Positions 17,806 to 27,903 of a DNA stretch of 64,000 bases are shown piece after piece (positions within the stretch are counted from its first letter, which is position 1; each line of letters starts with the position of its first letter). A model generated the notes under the pieces. It was not told the origin of the DNA. It was given only the letters and a program-made list of their open reading frames with translations, and searched no databases. This DNA is from Paramagnetospirillum magnetotacticum MS-1 (GTDB taxonomy: Bacteria > Pseudomonadota > Alphaproteobacteria > Rhodospirillales > Magnetospirillaceae), in the NCBI RefSeq assembly GCF_000829825.1, contig NZ_JXSL01000025.1, forward strand, positions 124,001-188,000, written 5' to 3'. The position numbers were made by a program, and so were the translations under genes.

Positions 17806-19278
17806 TCAATGCTGCCCCGCTTTGACCCCGCGCACGAACGACACGAAGCGTGGCGCCCAAGGATTGGCGCCGACCGATCGCATATGAGCATAGGTGGCGA
17901 GCGTGTTGGCGATTATCAACCCGTCGTGTTTTTCGGCGATGCCGGTGCCCCGGATGACCTGATAGGCGAAACGGGGCGTGCCTTCCATATTCTCCAGCCG
18001 CGAATGGTGGAATTCATGGGCGGGCAGAACGCCGGGGCCATCTTCCAGACGGGGCCAGGGGAAGTGTTCCGTTTCGCGAAGACGCACATAGCCCCGTCCC
18101 TGGGGCGCCTTGTGCATCACCGCATCGGCGGGGATCAGCCCGACCATCTCGCGCCTTTGCCCTTTCCAAATGATGGAGCGCGACAGAAACATCAGCCCGC
18201 CGCATTCGGCATAGATGGGCAGCCCGGCCAGCCCTTTTTCCTGGATTTCGGCGCGCAAGCTGGTGTTGGCTTCCAGCGCCCCGGCTTGGGTCTCGGGAAA
18301 TCCGCCGCCGATGAACAATCCGTCCAGATTTGGGGGCAGATGGGGATCGCGAGTGGCGTCGAAGAACACCAGTTCGGCGCCCGCCGCCTCCAAGGACTCC
18401 ATATCATCGCGGTAATAAAAGCCGAAGGCGGCGTCCCTGGCGATGCCGATGCGGACCTTTCCCACATCCGTCATCCCGGCCCCGAGCCGGGATCCAGGAG
18501 TCGCTAAGACAGCCATCGTGTTGCCCCTGGGCCCCGGATCGGCGCTTCGCTTGTCCGGGGTGACGACGCTTTCAATGGGCGATGCCGCCTGGGCCAGGGC
18601 GATCAGGGCGTCCAGATCCACCTGGGCCGAGACCGCGCCCGCCAGCCGCGATATGGCCGCCGCCGCCGCCTCGGCCTCGTTGGCGGGGACCAGTCCCAGA
18701 TGTCGCTCCATGATCTCCATGTCGGGGCCGCGATGGACGGCGCCGAGGATGGGAATGCGGGTGTAGTGGGCGACCACGTCGCGCAGTTTCTTTTCGTGGC
18801 GGGGACCGCTGACCTTGTTGAGGATGACGCCTGCGATCTTCAGCGTCGGGTCGAAGGCCTGATAGCCGATCAGCAGGGGGGCGATGCCCCGTGTCATGCC
18901 CTGGCAATCCACCACCAGGACCACGGGGGCGTCCAGCCACTGGGCTAGCATGGCCGAGGAATTGGCGCCTTCCAGATCGACGCCGTCATAAAGCCCCTTA
19001 TTGCCCTCGATCAGACTGATATCCGCGCCTTTGGAATCCTGCTCGAAGGTCTGGCGGATCAGGCCGGGCGGCTGGGTGTGGAAGTCCAGGTTGCGGCACG
19101 CCCGCCCGGTGGCGGCGCCCAACCACAGGGGATCGATATAGTCCGGCCCCTTCTTGAAGGTCTGCACCGCCAGCCCGCGTGCGGTCAGGGCGGCGGCCAG
19201 ACCCACCGTCACCGTGGTTTTCCCCGAGGATTTGTGGGCCGCCGAGATCAGCAGCCGGGGGGCGGGACGGGTGGTCAC
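17806..19278 (-). CDS. cobB: Cobyrinate a,c-diamide synthase
   Basis: A 490-residue enzyme of cobalamin synthesis that amidates two carboxylates of cobyrinate using glutamine and ATP. The N-terminal ATPase domain has LLISAAHKSSGKTTVTVG and the C-terminal glutaminase domain has the nucleophile Cys in IYAECGGLMFLS. The GTG start overlaps the upstream stop codon (GTGA). Residues about 238-270, in the linker between the two domains, are encoded by a 97-base palindromic element (18469-18565) that keeps the frame open. No cobalamin riboswitch or other cob gene was seen in the window. Confidence 0.93.
   Translation of the reverse strand: MTTRPAPRLLISAAHKSSGKTTVTVGLAAALTARGLAVQTFKKGPDYIDPLWLGAATGRACRNLDFHTQPPGLIRQTFEQDSKGADISLIEGNKGLYDGVDLEGANSSAMLAQWLDAPVVLVVDCQGMTRGIAPLLIGYQAFDPTLKIAGVILNKVSGPRHEKKLRDVVAHYTRIPILGAVHRGPDMEIMERHLGLVPANEAEAAAAAISRLAGAVSAQVDLDALIALAQAASPIESVVTPDKRSADPGPRGNTMAVLATPGSRLGAGMTDVGKVRIGIARDAAFGFYYRDDMESLEAAGAELVFFDATRDPHLPPNLDGLFIGGGFPETQAGALEANTSLRAEIQEKGLAGLPIYAECGGLMFLSRSIIWKGQRREMVGLIPADAVMHKAPQGRGYVRLRETEHFPWPRLEDGPGVLPAHEFHHSRLENMEGTPRFAYQVIRGTGIAEKHDGLIIANTLATYAHMRSVGANPWAPRFVSFVRGVKAGQH
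18469..18565. repeat. Palindromic repeat element inside cobB
   Basis: The ends CGTCATCCCGG and CCGGGGTGACG are inverted copies with one mismatch. The inner part has further GC-rich inverted segments (CCCCGAGCCGGGATCCAGG and CCTGGGCCCCGGATC). This layout is typical of small intergenic palindromes in alphaproteobacteria, yet it lies within the cobB coding frame and adds about 32 residues rich in Gly, Pro and Arg. Related elements lie at 30172-30278 and 63025-63102. Confidence 0.8.
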
Positions 19279-20300
19279 GCCGCCCCCGGAACCTTGGCTC
19301 TGTTGCGTTCGCGCCACAGAACCTGGGCCATGCCCTCGGCCTCGTCCACGCTGGCGGCCTGGCCCATGGCGCGAAGCGCGATGGCCATGGTGCCGGTGAT
19401 GGCGGCGGCTGCCGTCTCGTCGGTCTCGGCCCCGGTCCACAGCGCCTTCAGGCGAGACAGGTTCAGATGCTCTTCATGGGGACGTGCTCCGTCCACCAGG
19501 GCGGGCCAGTTTTCCGACAAGGGCTGGCCGCCCACCAGGGATAGCACTTCGCACTCCTTTTCCGGGCGGCGTTCGGCCTCGCCGCCTTCGCCCTTGAACA
19601 CCGCCATGCGCTGGTCGCCCAGCAGGCGCAGCGCCTCCTGATGAACCGGGGCATAGGGCGGGTGCGAGACGCTGGACAGGGAACAGGCCGCGCCAAAAGG
19701 ATTGGCCAGCCGCGCCACGGTATGGACGGGCGAGCGCAGGCCCAGCTTGTGGCGCAGTTCCATGATGGCGTGCAGCGGTGGCGACAGATGTTCCAGGGTC
19801 ATATAGGCGAAATTGCCGCGCTCCAGCCGGGCGCAGGCCTCGGCCATGGAGGTGCTTTGCGCCAGTCCCAGGGCGCTCAAAGCCTCGGACGTCCAGACCC
19901 GCCCGGCGGTGTGGCCTTCCGAGCCGTGCATGAACACCCGGATGCCGTGACCGGCCAGGGTGAGGGCGGCCAGCAGGTAAAGGGGAAGCTGGCGGGTCTT
20001 GCCCGCATAGCTGGACCAGTCCAGATCGACCTTCGGCGCGTTTGCGGGCGGCGTGATGGTGGCGCGGATGGCGGCGGCCAGTCCGGCGGCCTCCTCCGGC
20101 GTTTCGGTCTTGACCCGCAGCAGACAGAGGAAGGCGCCCAGTTGCACCGGCTCCACCTCGCCCTTCAGCACCATGGCGAAGGCGTCGCGCGCCTCCTCGA
20201 AGGTGAGCGGGCGCGACAGGCGCGGCCCCTTGCCGAGAATGCGGACATATTGGGCGAAGGGATGTTCTTGGGCCACGGGCGATCCTTTCTCGGCTGACAT
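19275..20300 (-). CDS. TrpD2-like glycosyltransferase family 3 protein
   Basis: A 341-residue protein related to anthranilate phosphoribosyltransferase. The N-terminal helical domain has RPLTFEEARDAFAMVLKGEV, and the core has GIRVFMHGSEGHTAGR in place of the usual TrpD glycine-rich motifs. This points to the TrpD2/YbiB group, which binds nucleic acid and has no proven transferase activity. The gene overlaps cobB by four bases and shares its operon. ATG 20300 was chosen; a TTG at 20321 is possible and no ribosome site is clear for either. Confidence 0.75.
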   Translation of the reverse strand: MSAEKGSPVAQEHPFAQYVRILGKGPRLSRPLTFEEARDAFAMVLKGEVEPVQLGAFLCLLRVKTETPEEAAGLAAAIRATITPPANAPKVDLDWSSYAGKTRQLPLYLLAALTLAGHGIRVFMHGSEGHTAGRVWTSEALSALGLAQSTSMAEACARLERGNFAYMTLEHLSPPLHAIMELRHKLGLRSPVHTVARLANPFGAACSLSSVSHPPYAPVHQEALRLLGDQRMAVFKGEGGEAERRPEKECEVLSLVGGQPLSENWPALVDGARPHEEHLNLSRLKALWTGAETDETAAAAITGTMAIALRAMGQAASVDEAEGMAQVLWRERNRAKVPGAA

Positions 20301-20365
20301 CGGCGGCCAATGATAGTCCAATATGCCCCGATTATGGAAAGCCCCTTATTTCAGGAAATCGTAAT

Positions 20366-21049
20366 ATGAATTTGACCATCGAGGCCGCTTTCAACCGCGC
20401 CGCTCAGTCCTATGACGGATTGCGCCGCCAATTGGTTCCCTGCTTCGACGATTTCTATGGCGCCACCCTGGATCTGGTGAGCGAGTTTGCGCCAGGGCGG
20501 GCGCGCATCCTCGACCTGGGGGCGGGGACGGGGCTGCTGTCGGCCCTGGTGGCCGAGCGTCTGCCCGATGCTCATCTGGTGCTGACCGATCTGGCCGAGG
20601 CAATGCTGGACAAGGCGCGGGCGCGTTTCGCCCGGCACTCCGCGCCTGTGGAGTTCCGGGTCATGAGCCATCTGGATCTGGCCGAGGAGGGGGGCTACGA
20701 CGTGGTGATGTCGGCGCTGTCCATCCATCATTTGGAAGATGACGGCAAGCAGGCGGTCTATGCCGCCATGGCCCGCGCCACCCGTCCCGGCGGCCTTGTG
20801 GTCAATGCCGATCAGGTGGCGGGCGATACGCCCGAGATGGAGGCCCGCTACTGGACTCATTGGCACGAGGCGGTTCAGCGGGCCGGGATTCCCGCCGAGG
20901 AGATCGCCGCGGCCATCGAGCGCCAGACCCTGGATCGCCGCACGCCGCTGGCGCCGCAACTGGACTGGTTGCGCTTAGCGGGCCTGGCCCAGGTGGAGTG
21001 CCGCTACAAGAATGTCAGTTTCGCCGTGATGGCGGGGATCAGGACCTAG
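20366..21049 (+). CDS. Class I SAM-dependent methyltransferase
   Basis: A 227-residue protein with a standard methyltransferase fold: motif I ARILDLGAGTGLLSALVAER, acidic loop LTDLAEAMLDKARARF, motif IV DVVMSALSIHHLEDD and post-motif TRPGGLVVNADQ. The form resembles ubiquinone/menaquinone-type and other small-molecule methyltransferases, but no substrate can be named. It is divergent from the TrpD2-cobB operon and converges, with an 11-base overlap, on the hypothetical gene that follows. Confidence 0.85.
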   Translation: MNLTIEAAFNRAAQSYDGLRRQLVPCFDDFYGATLDLVSEFAPGRARILDLGAGTGLLSALVAERLPDAHLVLTDLAEAMLDKARARFARHSAPVEFRVMSHLDLAEEGGYDVVMSALSIHHLEDDGKQAVYAAMARATRPGGLVVNADQVAGDTPEMEARYWTHWHEAVQRAGIPAEEIAAAIERQTLDRRTPLAPQLDWLRLAGLAQVECRYKNVSFAVMAGIRT

Positions 21050-21428
21050 GGGCGATGGCTCTGCGGATATTGCCTATGCAGGCCTGAATGCGGGTCGCGC
21101 CGTCCTGGGGCGACAGGCGTTGGCTCGGTGCGGTCTCCCGCCAGCGCCGGGTGGTGTCGTCGAGCAGCAGGTGAAGGCTCCCCAGGGCTCCCACGGTGTG
21201 GCGCAGCAGGTGGCGGCAGTCGGATACGCAGATGATCAGATCGGCGCGGATGTGAAGTTCGTCCGGGTCGATAGGGAACTTGGCCAGATACTCGGAGGCG
21301 GCAATATCGATCCGGGTCCCGCTTTCCAGGACATGGGCGAGGATGCTCAGGACCGCGCCTTCGAACAGAATCTGCCTGTCGGTTGGCCTGTCCTCGGTTT
21401 TTCCCGTGATGTGCAATCTGTCCGGCAA
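21039..21428 (-). CDS. Hypothetical protein, start uncertain
   Basis: An open frame of up to 170 codons (to 21551) on the minus strand whose C-terminal 115 residues look like a genuine helical protein (LFEGAVLSILAHVLESGTRI, HIRADLIICVSDCRHLLRHT). I do not recognise a family. The TTG at 21428, after GGGTGGGG, gives 129 residues; longer starts overlap the LuxR-type gene in another frame. It follows that gene closely on the same strand and is likely cotranscribed. Its last bases overlap the convergent methyltransferase gene. Confidence 0.5.
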   Translation of the reverse strand: MPDRLHITGKTEDRPTDRQILFEGAVLSILAHVLESGTRIDIAASEYLAKFPIDPDELHIRADLIICVSDCRHLLRHTVGALGSLHLLLDDTTRRWRETAPSQRLSPQDGATRIQACIGNIRRAIAPRS

Positions 21429-21474
21429 GTCCCCACCCTTCCGATCCGGCCTGCTGGTGACCGATACTAGCCGA

Positions 21475-21729
21475 TCAGGGTCTGCCGACCTCTGGGAGTA
21501 AAAGTCCAAGGAAAATAGCGCGCGCCACAGCATGAGCCCGCGTCGCGGCACCCATTTTCTTCATGGCATTAAGAATGTGGAAGTTAACGCCGCCAATGGA
21601 TATTCCGAGATGGCGAGCAATTTCCTTGCTGCTCTTGCCGGAGGCAATAAGTTGTAAGACGTCACGCTCCCGCTCGGTCAAATTGCCTTGAATGCTGGAA
21701 CCGTCCACTTCTGCACCGTATAGTGTCAA
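21475..21729 (-). CDS. Minimal LuxR-type DNA-binding protein
   Basis: An 84-residue protein that is little more than a LuxR/GerE helix-turn-helix domain: LTERERDVLQLIASGKSSKE, then IARHLGISIGGVNFHI with the recognition helix, and NAMKKMGAATRAHAVARAI. No receiver or ligand-binding domain precedes it. The start is probably the TTG at 21729, which has AGGGG three bases upstream; a GTG at 21708 is an alternative. It could be an intact single-domain regulator or the surviving tail of a longer one. Confidence 0.7.
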   Translation of the reverse strand: MTLYGAEVDGSSIQGNLTERERDVLQLIASGKSSKEIARHLGISIGGVNFHILNAMKKMGAATRAHAVARAIFLGLLLPEVGRP

Positions 21730-22051
21730 AACCCCTGTAAGCCGCAGAATAGTTGCCAGTCATCGGGGCAATCAAGCCAGATATCAGGACCTAGCAATTC
21801 AACTAGGGCTAGATCGGCATTGAAGGGGGAAAGAGTTATGACGTGGCCGTGGATATACGTACGACTAATGTCAAGCTTGTTACGGCCAATCGAACGAACT
21901 TCATGTCCTTACGAAAACAGAATGGCGGAGTTTCGAGAGACTTTCATTTTTGATCGTAAAATGAAAACCATTCTTAGCCAGCGTTCTTGTAATTGTATTT
22001 CGCGGATGCGGGACGTCAGCAAATGGCTGTGTGCAGGGCTGAATTCGAGCC
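21730..22051. other. Less GC-rich gap with an orphan open frame
   Basis: This 322-base gap is clearly richer in A and T than its surroundings. On the minus strand a frame runs open for 60 codons (21908-21729) without ATG, GTG or an early TTG, and reads protein-like (IGRNKLDISRTYIHGHVITL, then LVELLGPDIWLDCPDDWQLF). It stops at TGA 21728-21726, just inside the TTG start of the LuxR-type gene. It may be a remnant of a degraded gene. No terminator or clear promoter was found. Confidence 0.4.
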
Positions 22052-24280
22052 CTATTTCGTCTTCATCTCGTAGACGCCGCTCCAATCGGGTGACGGCGGG
22101 TCGGCCAGAAAGTGGCGGCTGCGTTCTATGAAGATGGACGGAACCTTGTCGGCGGGGGCCAGGGCGGCGAGGTTTTCGTAGGCGGCGATGGCATCGGTCC
22201 AGCGCCGCTCCTGATAGGCGCTGAAGCCTTCCTCGGTCAGTCGGCACATTTCCAATTCCGCCGCTGTGGGGGCCAGGTCGGGATTGCCGCCGCGCAGCGC
22301 CATCAACTCGTAGACCATGGCACCGGCCTTGCGCCCCTTGACGGCGACCAGATCCAGAGGGCGGACCACCAGCGACGGACCGGCGGCATCGACCACCGCC
22401 TGGCTGATACAGATCTGGGTGCCGTAGACCTTGTTGACCCCTTCCAGGCGCGAGGCGACGTTGACGCCGTCGCCCATGGCCGTATAGCTCATGCGCCAAG
22501 CCGAGCCGATATTGCCGACAATGACCGGCGCCGTGTGCAGACCGATGCGCACGAACATGGTGGGGAGCCCCTGCGCGGTCCAGTCGGCATTCATCAGGGC
22601 CTGGACCCGCCTGGCTTTCAGTGCGGAGATGCAGCCGCGCAACGCATGGTCGTCACGCCAGACGGGGGCGCCCCAGAAGGCCATCACCGCGTCGCCTACA
22701 TATTTGTCGACGGTCCCGTCCTCTTCCGCCACGCATTCCGAGATGGCGGCCAGATGGCGCGAGATATGGACCAGCAGGTCGCCCGCCGTCATGCGCTCGG
22801 ACAGGCCGGTGAAGTCGGCCACATCGGTAAACATCACGGTCAAAGTCCGGTTCTGGCCGCCCAGTTCGATGGCCTTGCCGCTTGCGACGAGTTCGCGGAC
22901 CAGATCGCGGGGCACGAACATGCCGAAGGTGCGCAGCGCCCGTTTCATCATGTTCATCGAATGGATCAGTTCATTGACCTCGGCGACGATGGCGTGAAGC
23001 GCGATGGGGCCGTTCAGGTCGAATCTCTGGATCTTCTGGATCTCACGGGTCAGCAGGGTGAGCGGCCGGGTAATCCAGCTCGACAGCAGCGCCACCAGCA
23101 AAAGCCCGAAAACCATGACCACAAAACCGGTGGCCACCAGTTCCCGGCTGTTTTCCCGCAGCGTTCCGACGAAATCGTCCTCCAGGACGATGATCACCAT
23201 CAGCCAGTTCTTGCCCAATTGGGCCGGGAAGGGGTTGAACGAGCCCAGATGGCGGTGTCCACCCGATTCGAAACTGATGGTGGGCGTTTTAGCGGCACGG
23301 TAGGCGGCAAAGGCGTCGGTGATGACGCTTTCGCCCAGTTGGTCGGCCTTGACCAGGGAATATTTCAGCCCGTCCTGGCGCACCGTGCGCGCGGCGTCGG
23401 GATGGGCGATCAACTGTTCCTTTTCATCGACGATGAAGGCGATGCCCGATTGCCCCAAATCCAGCTTGGCAAGGAAAGCCGACATCTGGTTGGTGGCCAC
23501 ATTGGCGGCGGCGGCGCCGATCGCCCGGCCATCGGCGGCGATAATGGGATAGGCGGCGGTGATGCCGGGCTGGCGGTTGCTGGTATAGACCAGCAGGTCG
23601 CTCCAGATCAGCCGTTTGGTCGCGATGGCGTCCTTGTACCAGGGGCGGGGGCGGGGGTCGTAGTTCAACTGGTTGGAGGTCTCGGACCCCAGGACCTGTC
23701 CCGTCGCCGTCACATAGGTCCAGACATCGGAATAGACCCCGCCCTTGCGGTCGATGACGCGAAGCGCGAATTTTGCGCCTTCGGGCGGCTTCGAATCGTT
23801 GGCGCCGAATTTCTCCGTGCCGGGCGGGATGGGAAAGGCCTGAAGAAAACGCCCATCGGCATCGAAGGCCAGATAGATACTCTGCAACTGCTCCTGGGTT
23901 TCCAGAATGCTCATCAGATAGGGGAACAAGCTGCCGTCGCGGGCCCTGCCTTCATCGATGGCGGCCAGCCGGGCGGTGGCCTGGACGCTGGTCTCGACGG
24001 GATCGAGCAGGGCCATGCTGCTGGCGATGCCCGAGCTTGACACCCGTTCGACGAAACGCCCCATCAGTTCCAGGACCGACGCGGAGTTCCGTACATAGGC
24101 GAAGGTGACCAAGGTGACGACGGTGATGCTCAGCAGGGCGACGAAGGTGCCCATGATATTGATTCGAAGCGACAGTCCGTTGCCGCGTTTCTTGCGCCGC
24201 CGCTCCGGAAAAAGCCGTTCCGGCGCATCGCCGGACGGCGTGCTGCTCGGGGGCTCGGGCGCGGTGGGCATCGTGTTCAT
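22052..24280 (-). CDS. Cache-HAMP class III adenylate/guanylate cyclase
   Basis: A 742-residue membrane protein. A charged cytoplasmic N-terminus is followed by a helix (FVALLSITVVTLVTFAYV), a periplasmic double-Cache domain with NYDPRPRPWYKDAI, a second helix (about 385-410), HAMP and a class III cyclase domain (about 485-650). The cyclase has both metal Asp residues (MFTDVADFT and KYVGDAVMAFWGAP), and YTAMGDGVNVASRLEG near its end. A helical C-terminal tail of about 80 residues may be TPR-like. It probably makes cyclic AMP in response to an external ligand. The start is the first ATG, and the ribosome site is weak. Confidence 0.9.
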   Translation of the reverse strand: MNTMPTAPEPPSSTPSGDAPERLFPERRRKKRGNGLSLRINIMGTFVALLSITVVTLVTFAYVRNSASVLELMGRFVERVSSSGIASSMALLDPVETSVQATARLAAIDEGRARDGSLFPYLMSILETQEQLQSIYLAFDADGRFLQAFPIPPGTEKFGANDSKPPEGAKFALRVIDRKGGVYSDVWTYVTATGQVLGSETSNQLNYDPRPRPWYKDAIATKRLIWSDLLVYTSNRQPGITAAYPIIAADGRAIGAAAANVATNQMSAFLAKLDLGQSGIAFIVDEKEQLIAHPDAARTVRQDGLKYSLVKADQLGESVITDAFAAYRAAKTPTISFESGGHRHLGSFNPFPAQLGKNWLMVIIVLEDDFVGTLRENSRELVATGFVVMVFGLLLVALLSSWITRPLTLLTREIQKIQRFDLNGPIALHAIVAEVNELIHSMNMMKRALRTFGMFVPRDLVRELVASGKAIELGGQNRTLTVMFTDVADFTGLSERMTAGDLLVHISRHLAAISECVAEEDGTVDKYVGDAVMAFWGAPVWRDDHALRGCISALKARRVQALMNADWTAQGLPTMFVRIGLHTAPVIVGNIGSAWRMSYTAMGDGVNVASRLEGVNKVYGTQICISQAVVDAAGPSLVVRPLDLVAVKGRKAGAMVYELMALRGGNPDLAPTAAELEMCRLTEEGFSAYQERRWTDAIAAYENLAALAPADKVPSIFIERSRHFLADPPSPDWSGVYEMKTK

Positions 24281-24376
24281 AAGCGCGTGATCACCGGCAA
24301 ATTTAAACGAGTTGTGACAATGCTACCTCACTAGGTGGGGTGCGTCATCGGGTAAGGCCAGTAGTGAAAGTGAGAT

Positions 24377-26779
24377 TCACATAGTCTCGCGCTGCATCCA
24401 GGTGGCCAATTGCTCGGCTGGCATGGGCTTGGCGTAGCGGAAGCCCTGAACCTTGATGCATCCGGCCTCCTTGAGGTGGATTTCCTCGCCTTCGGTCTCC
24501 ACGCCTTCGGCGACGATGGACATGTCGAGAGCATCAGCCAGGCCGAGGATGGCCGAGACGATGGCGGCGTTATCACTCTGGTTGTTGACGTCGCGCACGA
24601 AGGAGCGGTCGACCTTGATGGTGTTGAGCGGAAGTTTCTTCAGGTAGGAAAGGCTGGAGTAGCCGGTGCCGAAATCATCCACCGAGACCTGGATGCCGAT
24701 CTCGCGCAGCCGGGTGAGCTGTTCGATGGCGCGGTCGGGTTCCGCCATGACGGTGCTTTCGGTCAACTCGATTTCCAACTGGGACGGCAGGACGCCGTAT
24801 TGGGTCATCAGGTCCGAAATACACTCCACCAGGGCATGGTTGAGGAACTGGCGCCCCGAGACGTTGACCGCCACCTTGATGCCGGTCAATCCGGCCTCGC
24901 GCCAGACGGCCAACTGGCGGCAGGATTCTTCCAGCACCCACCAGCCGATCATGGAAATCAGATTGCTTTCCTCGGCGATGGGGATGAAGAGCGCGGGCGA
25001 AACCTGGCCGCGCTCGGGGCTGTTCCAGCGGATCAGCGCCTCGACGCTGGAGGTCACGCCGGTCTGCAGATCCACCTGGGGCTGGTAGAACAACTGGAAC
25101 TCGCCACGCACCAGGGCGTGGCGCAGCGCCTCCTCCAGCTTGAGGCGGTCCAGGGCTTCGTCGTTCATGTTGGAATCATAGAAGCAGAAGGTGTTACGGC
25201 CCTTCTGCTTGGCCCGGTACATGGCGGTGTCGGCGTCCTTCATCAAGGAATTGAAATCGTCGCCGTCCTCGGGGAAGAGCGCGATGCCGATACTGGCGCC
25301 CACATGGACCTTGTGGCCCGACAATTCCACCGGCTCGTCCAGTGCGGTGGAGATCTTTTCCGCCACTTCGGCCAGTTCGCTGCTGCTTTGGAAGTGGGTC
25401 AGGACCACGACGAATTCGTCGCCCCCTAAGCGCGCCACCGTGTCCGAGCGGCGCAAAGTGTGGCGCAGCCGGTCGGCGACCACCTTCAGCAGCTGGTCGC
25501 CCGCCACATGGCCCAGGCTGTCATTGACGATCTTGAAGCGGTCGAGATCGAGGAACATCAGGCCGATGCGCCGCCCTTCGCGCTTGGCCACCTCGATGGC
25601 GTGGTGGACGCGGTCTTCCAGCAGCAGGCGGTTGGGCAGGCCGGTCAGGGTGTCGTGGGTGGCCTGATGGACCAGTTGCTGCTCGGTCTCCTTGCGCTGG
25701 GTGATGTTTTCCTTGACCGCCATGTAATGGGTGGTCACGCCGTCATCGTCGCGGATGGGCGAGATGGTGGCGTATTCCCAAAACAGGCTTCCGTCCTTGG
25801 CGCGGTTGCACAATTCGCCCTGCCAGGTGGCGCCGCCCGAGAGGCACTGCCACATGTCGCGGAAGACCGAGGCCACGGTCTCGCCGGATTTCAAAAGCCG
25901 GGGATTGCGGCCCAGAACTTCGTCCTCGGAATAGCCCGAGACCAGAACGAAGGCCCGGTTGACATATTCGATGGCGCCTTGGGCATCGGTGATCATCACC
26001 GCGACCGGAGCCTGTTCCAGGGCGGTTTCCAGCTTGCGCAACTGCAGGCGGCGCTGGTGAATCTGGGTCACGTCGCGCGAGAACACCGCCACTCTGTCGT
26101 GGTTGCCCGAGGCGTTGTCCACCAGATGCATATGAATGTCGAACAGCCTGGCGCCGATGGCGTAATGGCCCTCCACCGTTTCGCCGCGGGCCAGGACGCG
26201 TTCCACGCCTCTGCGCATGGACGAGGTCACGGCCTCGGGGAGATGGTCCCAGATGGATTTGCCGGGCAGGTCGTCGCTCTTCTTTTCGAAAAAGGAGGAG
26301 GCGGCCGCATTGAGTGCCAGGATGGTGCCGGCGGCATTGACCAGCACGATGCCGTCGGTGGAGGAATCCAGCATGGCGCGGATCAGCGCCTTGCCGTCCA
26401 GGATGGTCTGTTCCGCCTGCTTGCGCTTGCTGACGTCGTAGATCCAGGCCAGATTCACCGCCTCGCCGTTCAAGCTGGCCGAGCGGATGGTCAGAACCGA
26501 CCAGAAGGATGTGCCGTCGACACGGAAGAACTTCACGTCGGCATCGGCGATCTCGCCTGCTTCCTTCAACTGCCGCACCACTTCCCGGCGCTGGTCGTCA
26601 TCGGCGAAAAGGCGCCGGGCCGGATGGCCGATACACTGGTCCGGCGTCATGCCGGTCACCTGACAGAATCTGCGGTTGACGAAGACAACCTGGCCGTCGC
26701 GGCGGCGCGACACGGAAACTCCGATCGGGCTTTCATCCAATATGCCCAGAAAATCGGTAATTTCGGCGGGAAGAGACAT
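24377..26779 (-). CDS. PAS-GGDEF-EAL dual cyclic-di-GMP protein
   Basis: An 800-residue soluble protein. Three PAS domains (about 10-120, 130-240, 245-365) precede a GGDEF domain with LGGDEFVVVL and an upstream RxxD inhibitory site (RRSD), then an EAL domain with VEALIRW, ELTESTV, DDFGTGYSSL, KVDRSFV and AEGVET. All catalytic motifs of both domains look intact, so it could both make and break cyclic-di-GMP depending on PAS signals. It is divergent from pyrB across 170 bases. No transmembrane segment was seen. Confidence 0.93.
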   Translation of the reverse strand: MSLPAEITDFLGILDESPIGVSVSRRRDGQVVFVNRRFCQVTGMTPDQCIGHPARRLFADDDQRREVVRQLKEAGEIADADVKFFRVDGTSFWSVLTIRSASLNGEAVNLAWIYDVSKRKQAEQTILDGKALIRAMLDSSTDGIVLVNAAGTILALNAAASSFFEKKSDDLPGKSIWDHLPEAVTSSMRRGVERVLARGETVEGHYAIGARLFDIHMHLVDNASGNHDRVAVFSRDVTQIHQRRLQLRKLETALEQAPVAVMITDAQGAIEYVNRAFVLVSGYSEDEVLGRNPRLLKSGETVASVFRDMWQCLSGGATWQGELCNRAKDGSLFWEYATISPIRDDDGVTTHYMAVKENITQRKETEQQLVHQATHDTLTGLPNRLLLEDRVHHAIEVAKREGRRIGLMFLDLDRFKIVNDSLGHVAGDQLLKVVADRLRHTLRRSDTVARLGGDEFVVVLTHFQSSSELAEVAEKISTALDEPVELSGHKVHVGASIGIALFPEDGDDFNSLMKDADTAMYRAKQKGRNTFCFYDSNMNDEALDRLKLEEALRHALVRGEFQLFYQPQVDLQTGVTSSVEALIRWNSPERGQVSPALFIPIAEESNLISMIGWWVLEESCRQLAVWREAGLTGIKVAVNVSGRQFLNHALVECISDLMTQYGVLPSQLEIELTESTVMAEPDRAIEQLTRLREIGIQVSVDDFGTGYSSLSYLKKLPLNTIKVDRSFVRDVNNQSDNAAIVSAILGLADALDMSIVAEGVETEGEEIHLKEAGCIKVQGFRYAKPMPAEQLATWMQRETM

Positions 26780-26949
26780 GGTGATCAGAATCTCAGCTAC
26801 GAGGCGATTTCGTCAAATCTAACCGTAAAATGACGAAGTGTCACGACGGGGATAGGGCCTATACCCGACTCATCGCTCTCCATCCGGTGGGGGCGGCGGT
26901 CTCTCCCCGTCTTGCCGGGCGGCGCGGCTGGCCCTATAGTTCGGGCACC

Positions 26950-27902
<953 letters not shown>

Positions 27903-27903
<1 letters not shown>

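Noticed and set aside
20301-20365. Cobalamin riboswitch before the TrpD2-cobB operon
   Set aside because: The gap is only 65 bases and shows no B12-box-like element.
21820-22131. Plus-strand open frame of 103 codons in the less GC-rich gap, with a GGGGG before an internal ATG
   Set aside because: It runs into the reverse complement of the cyclase gene, has an odd composition (many Ser, Arg and Cys) and no family resemblance.
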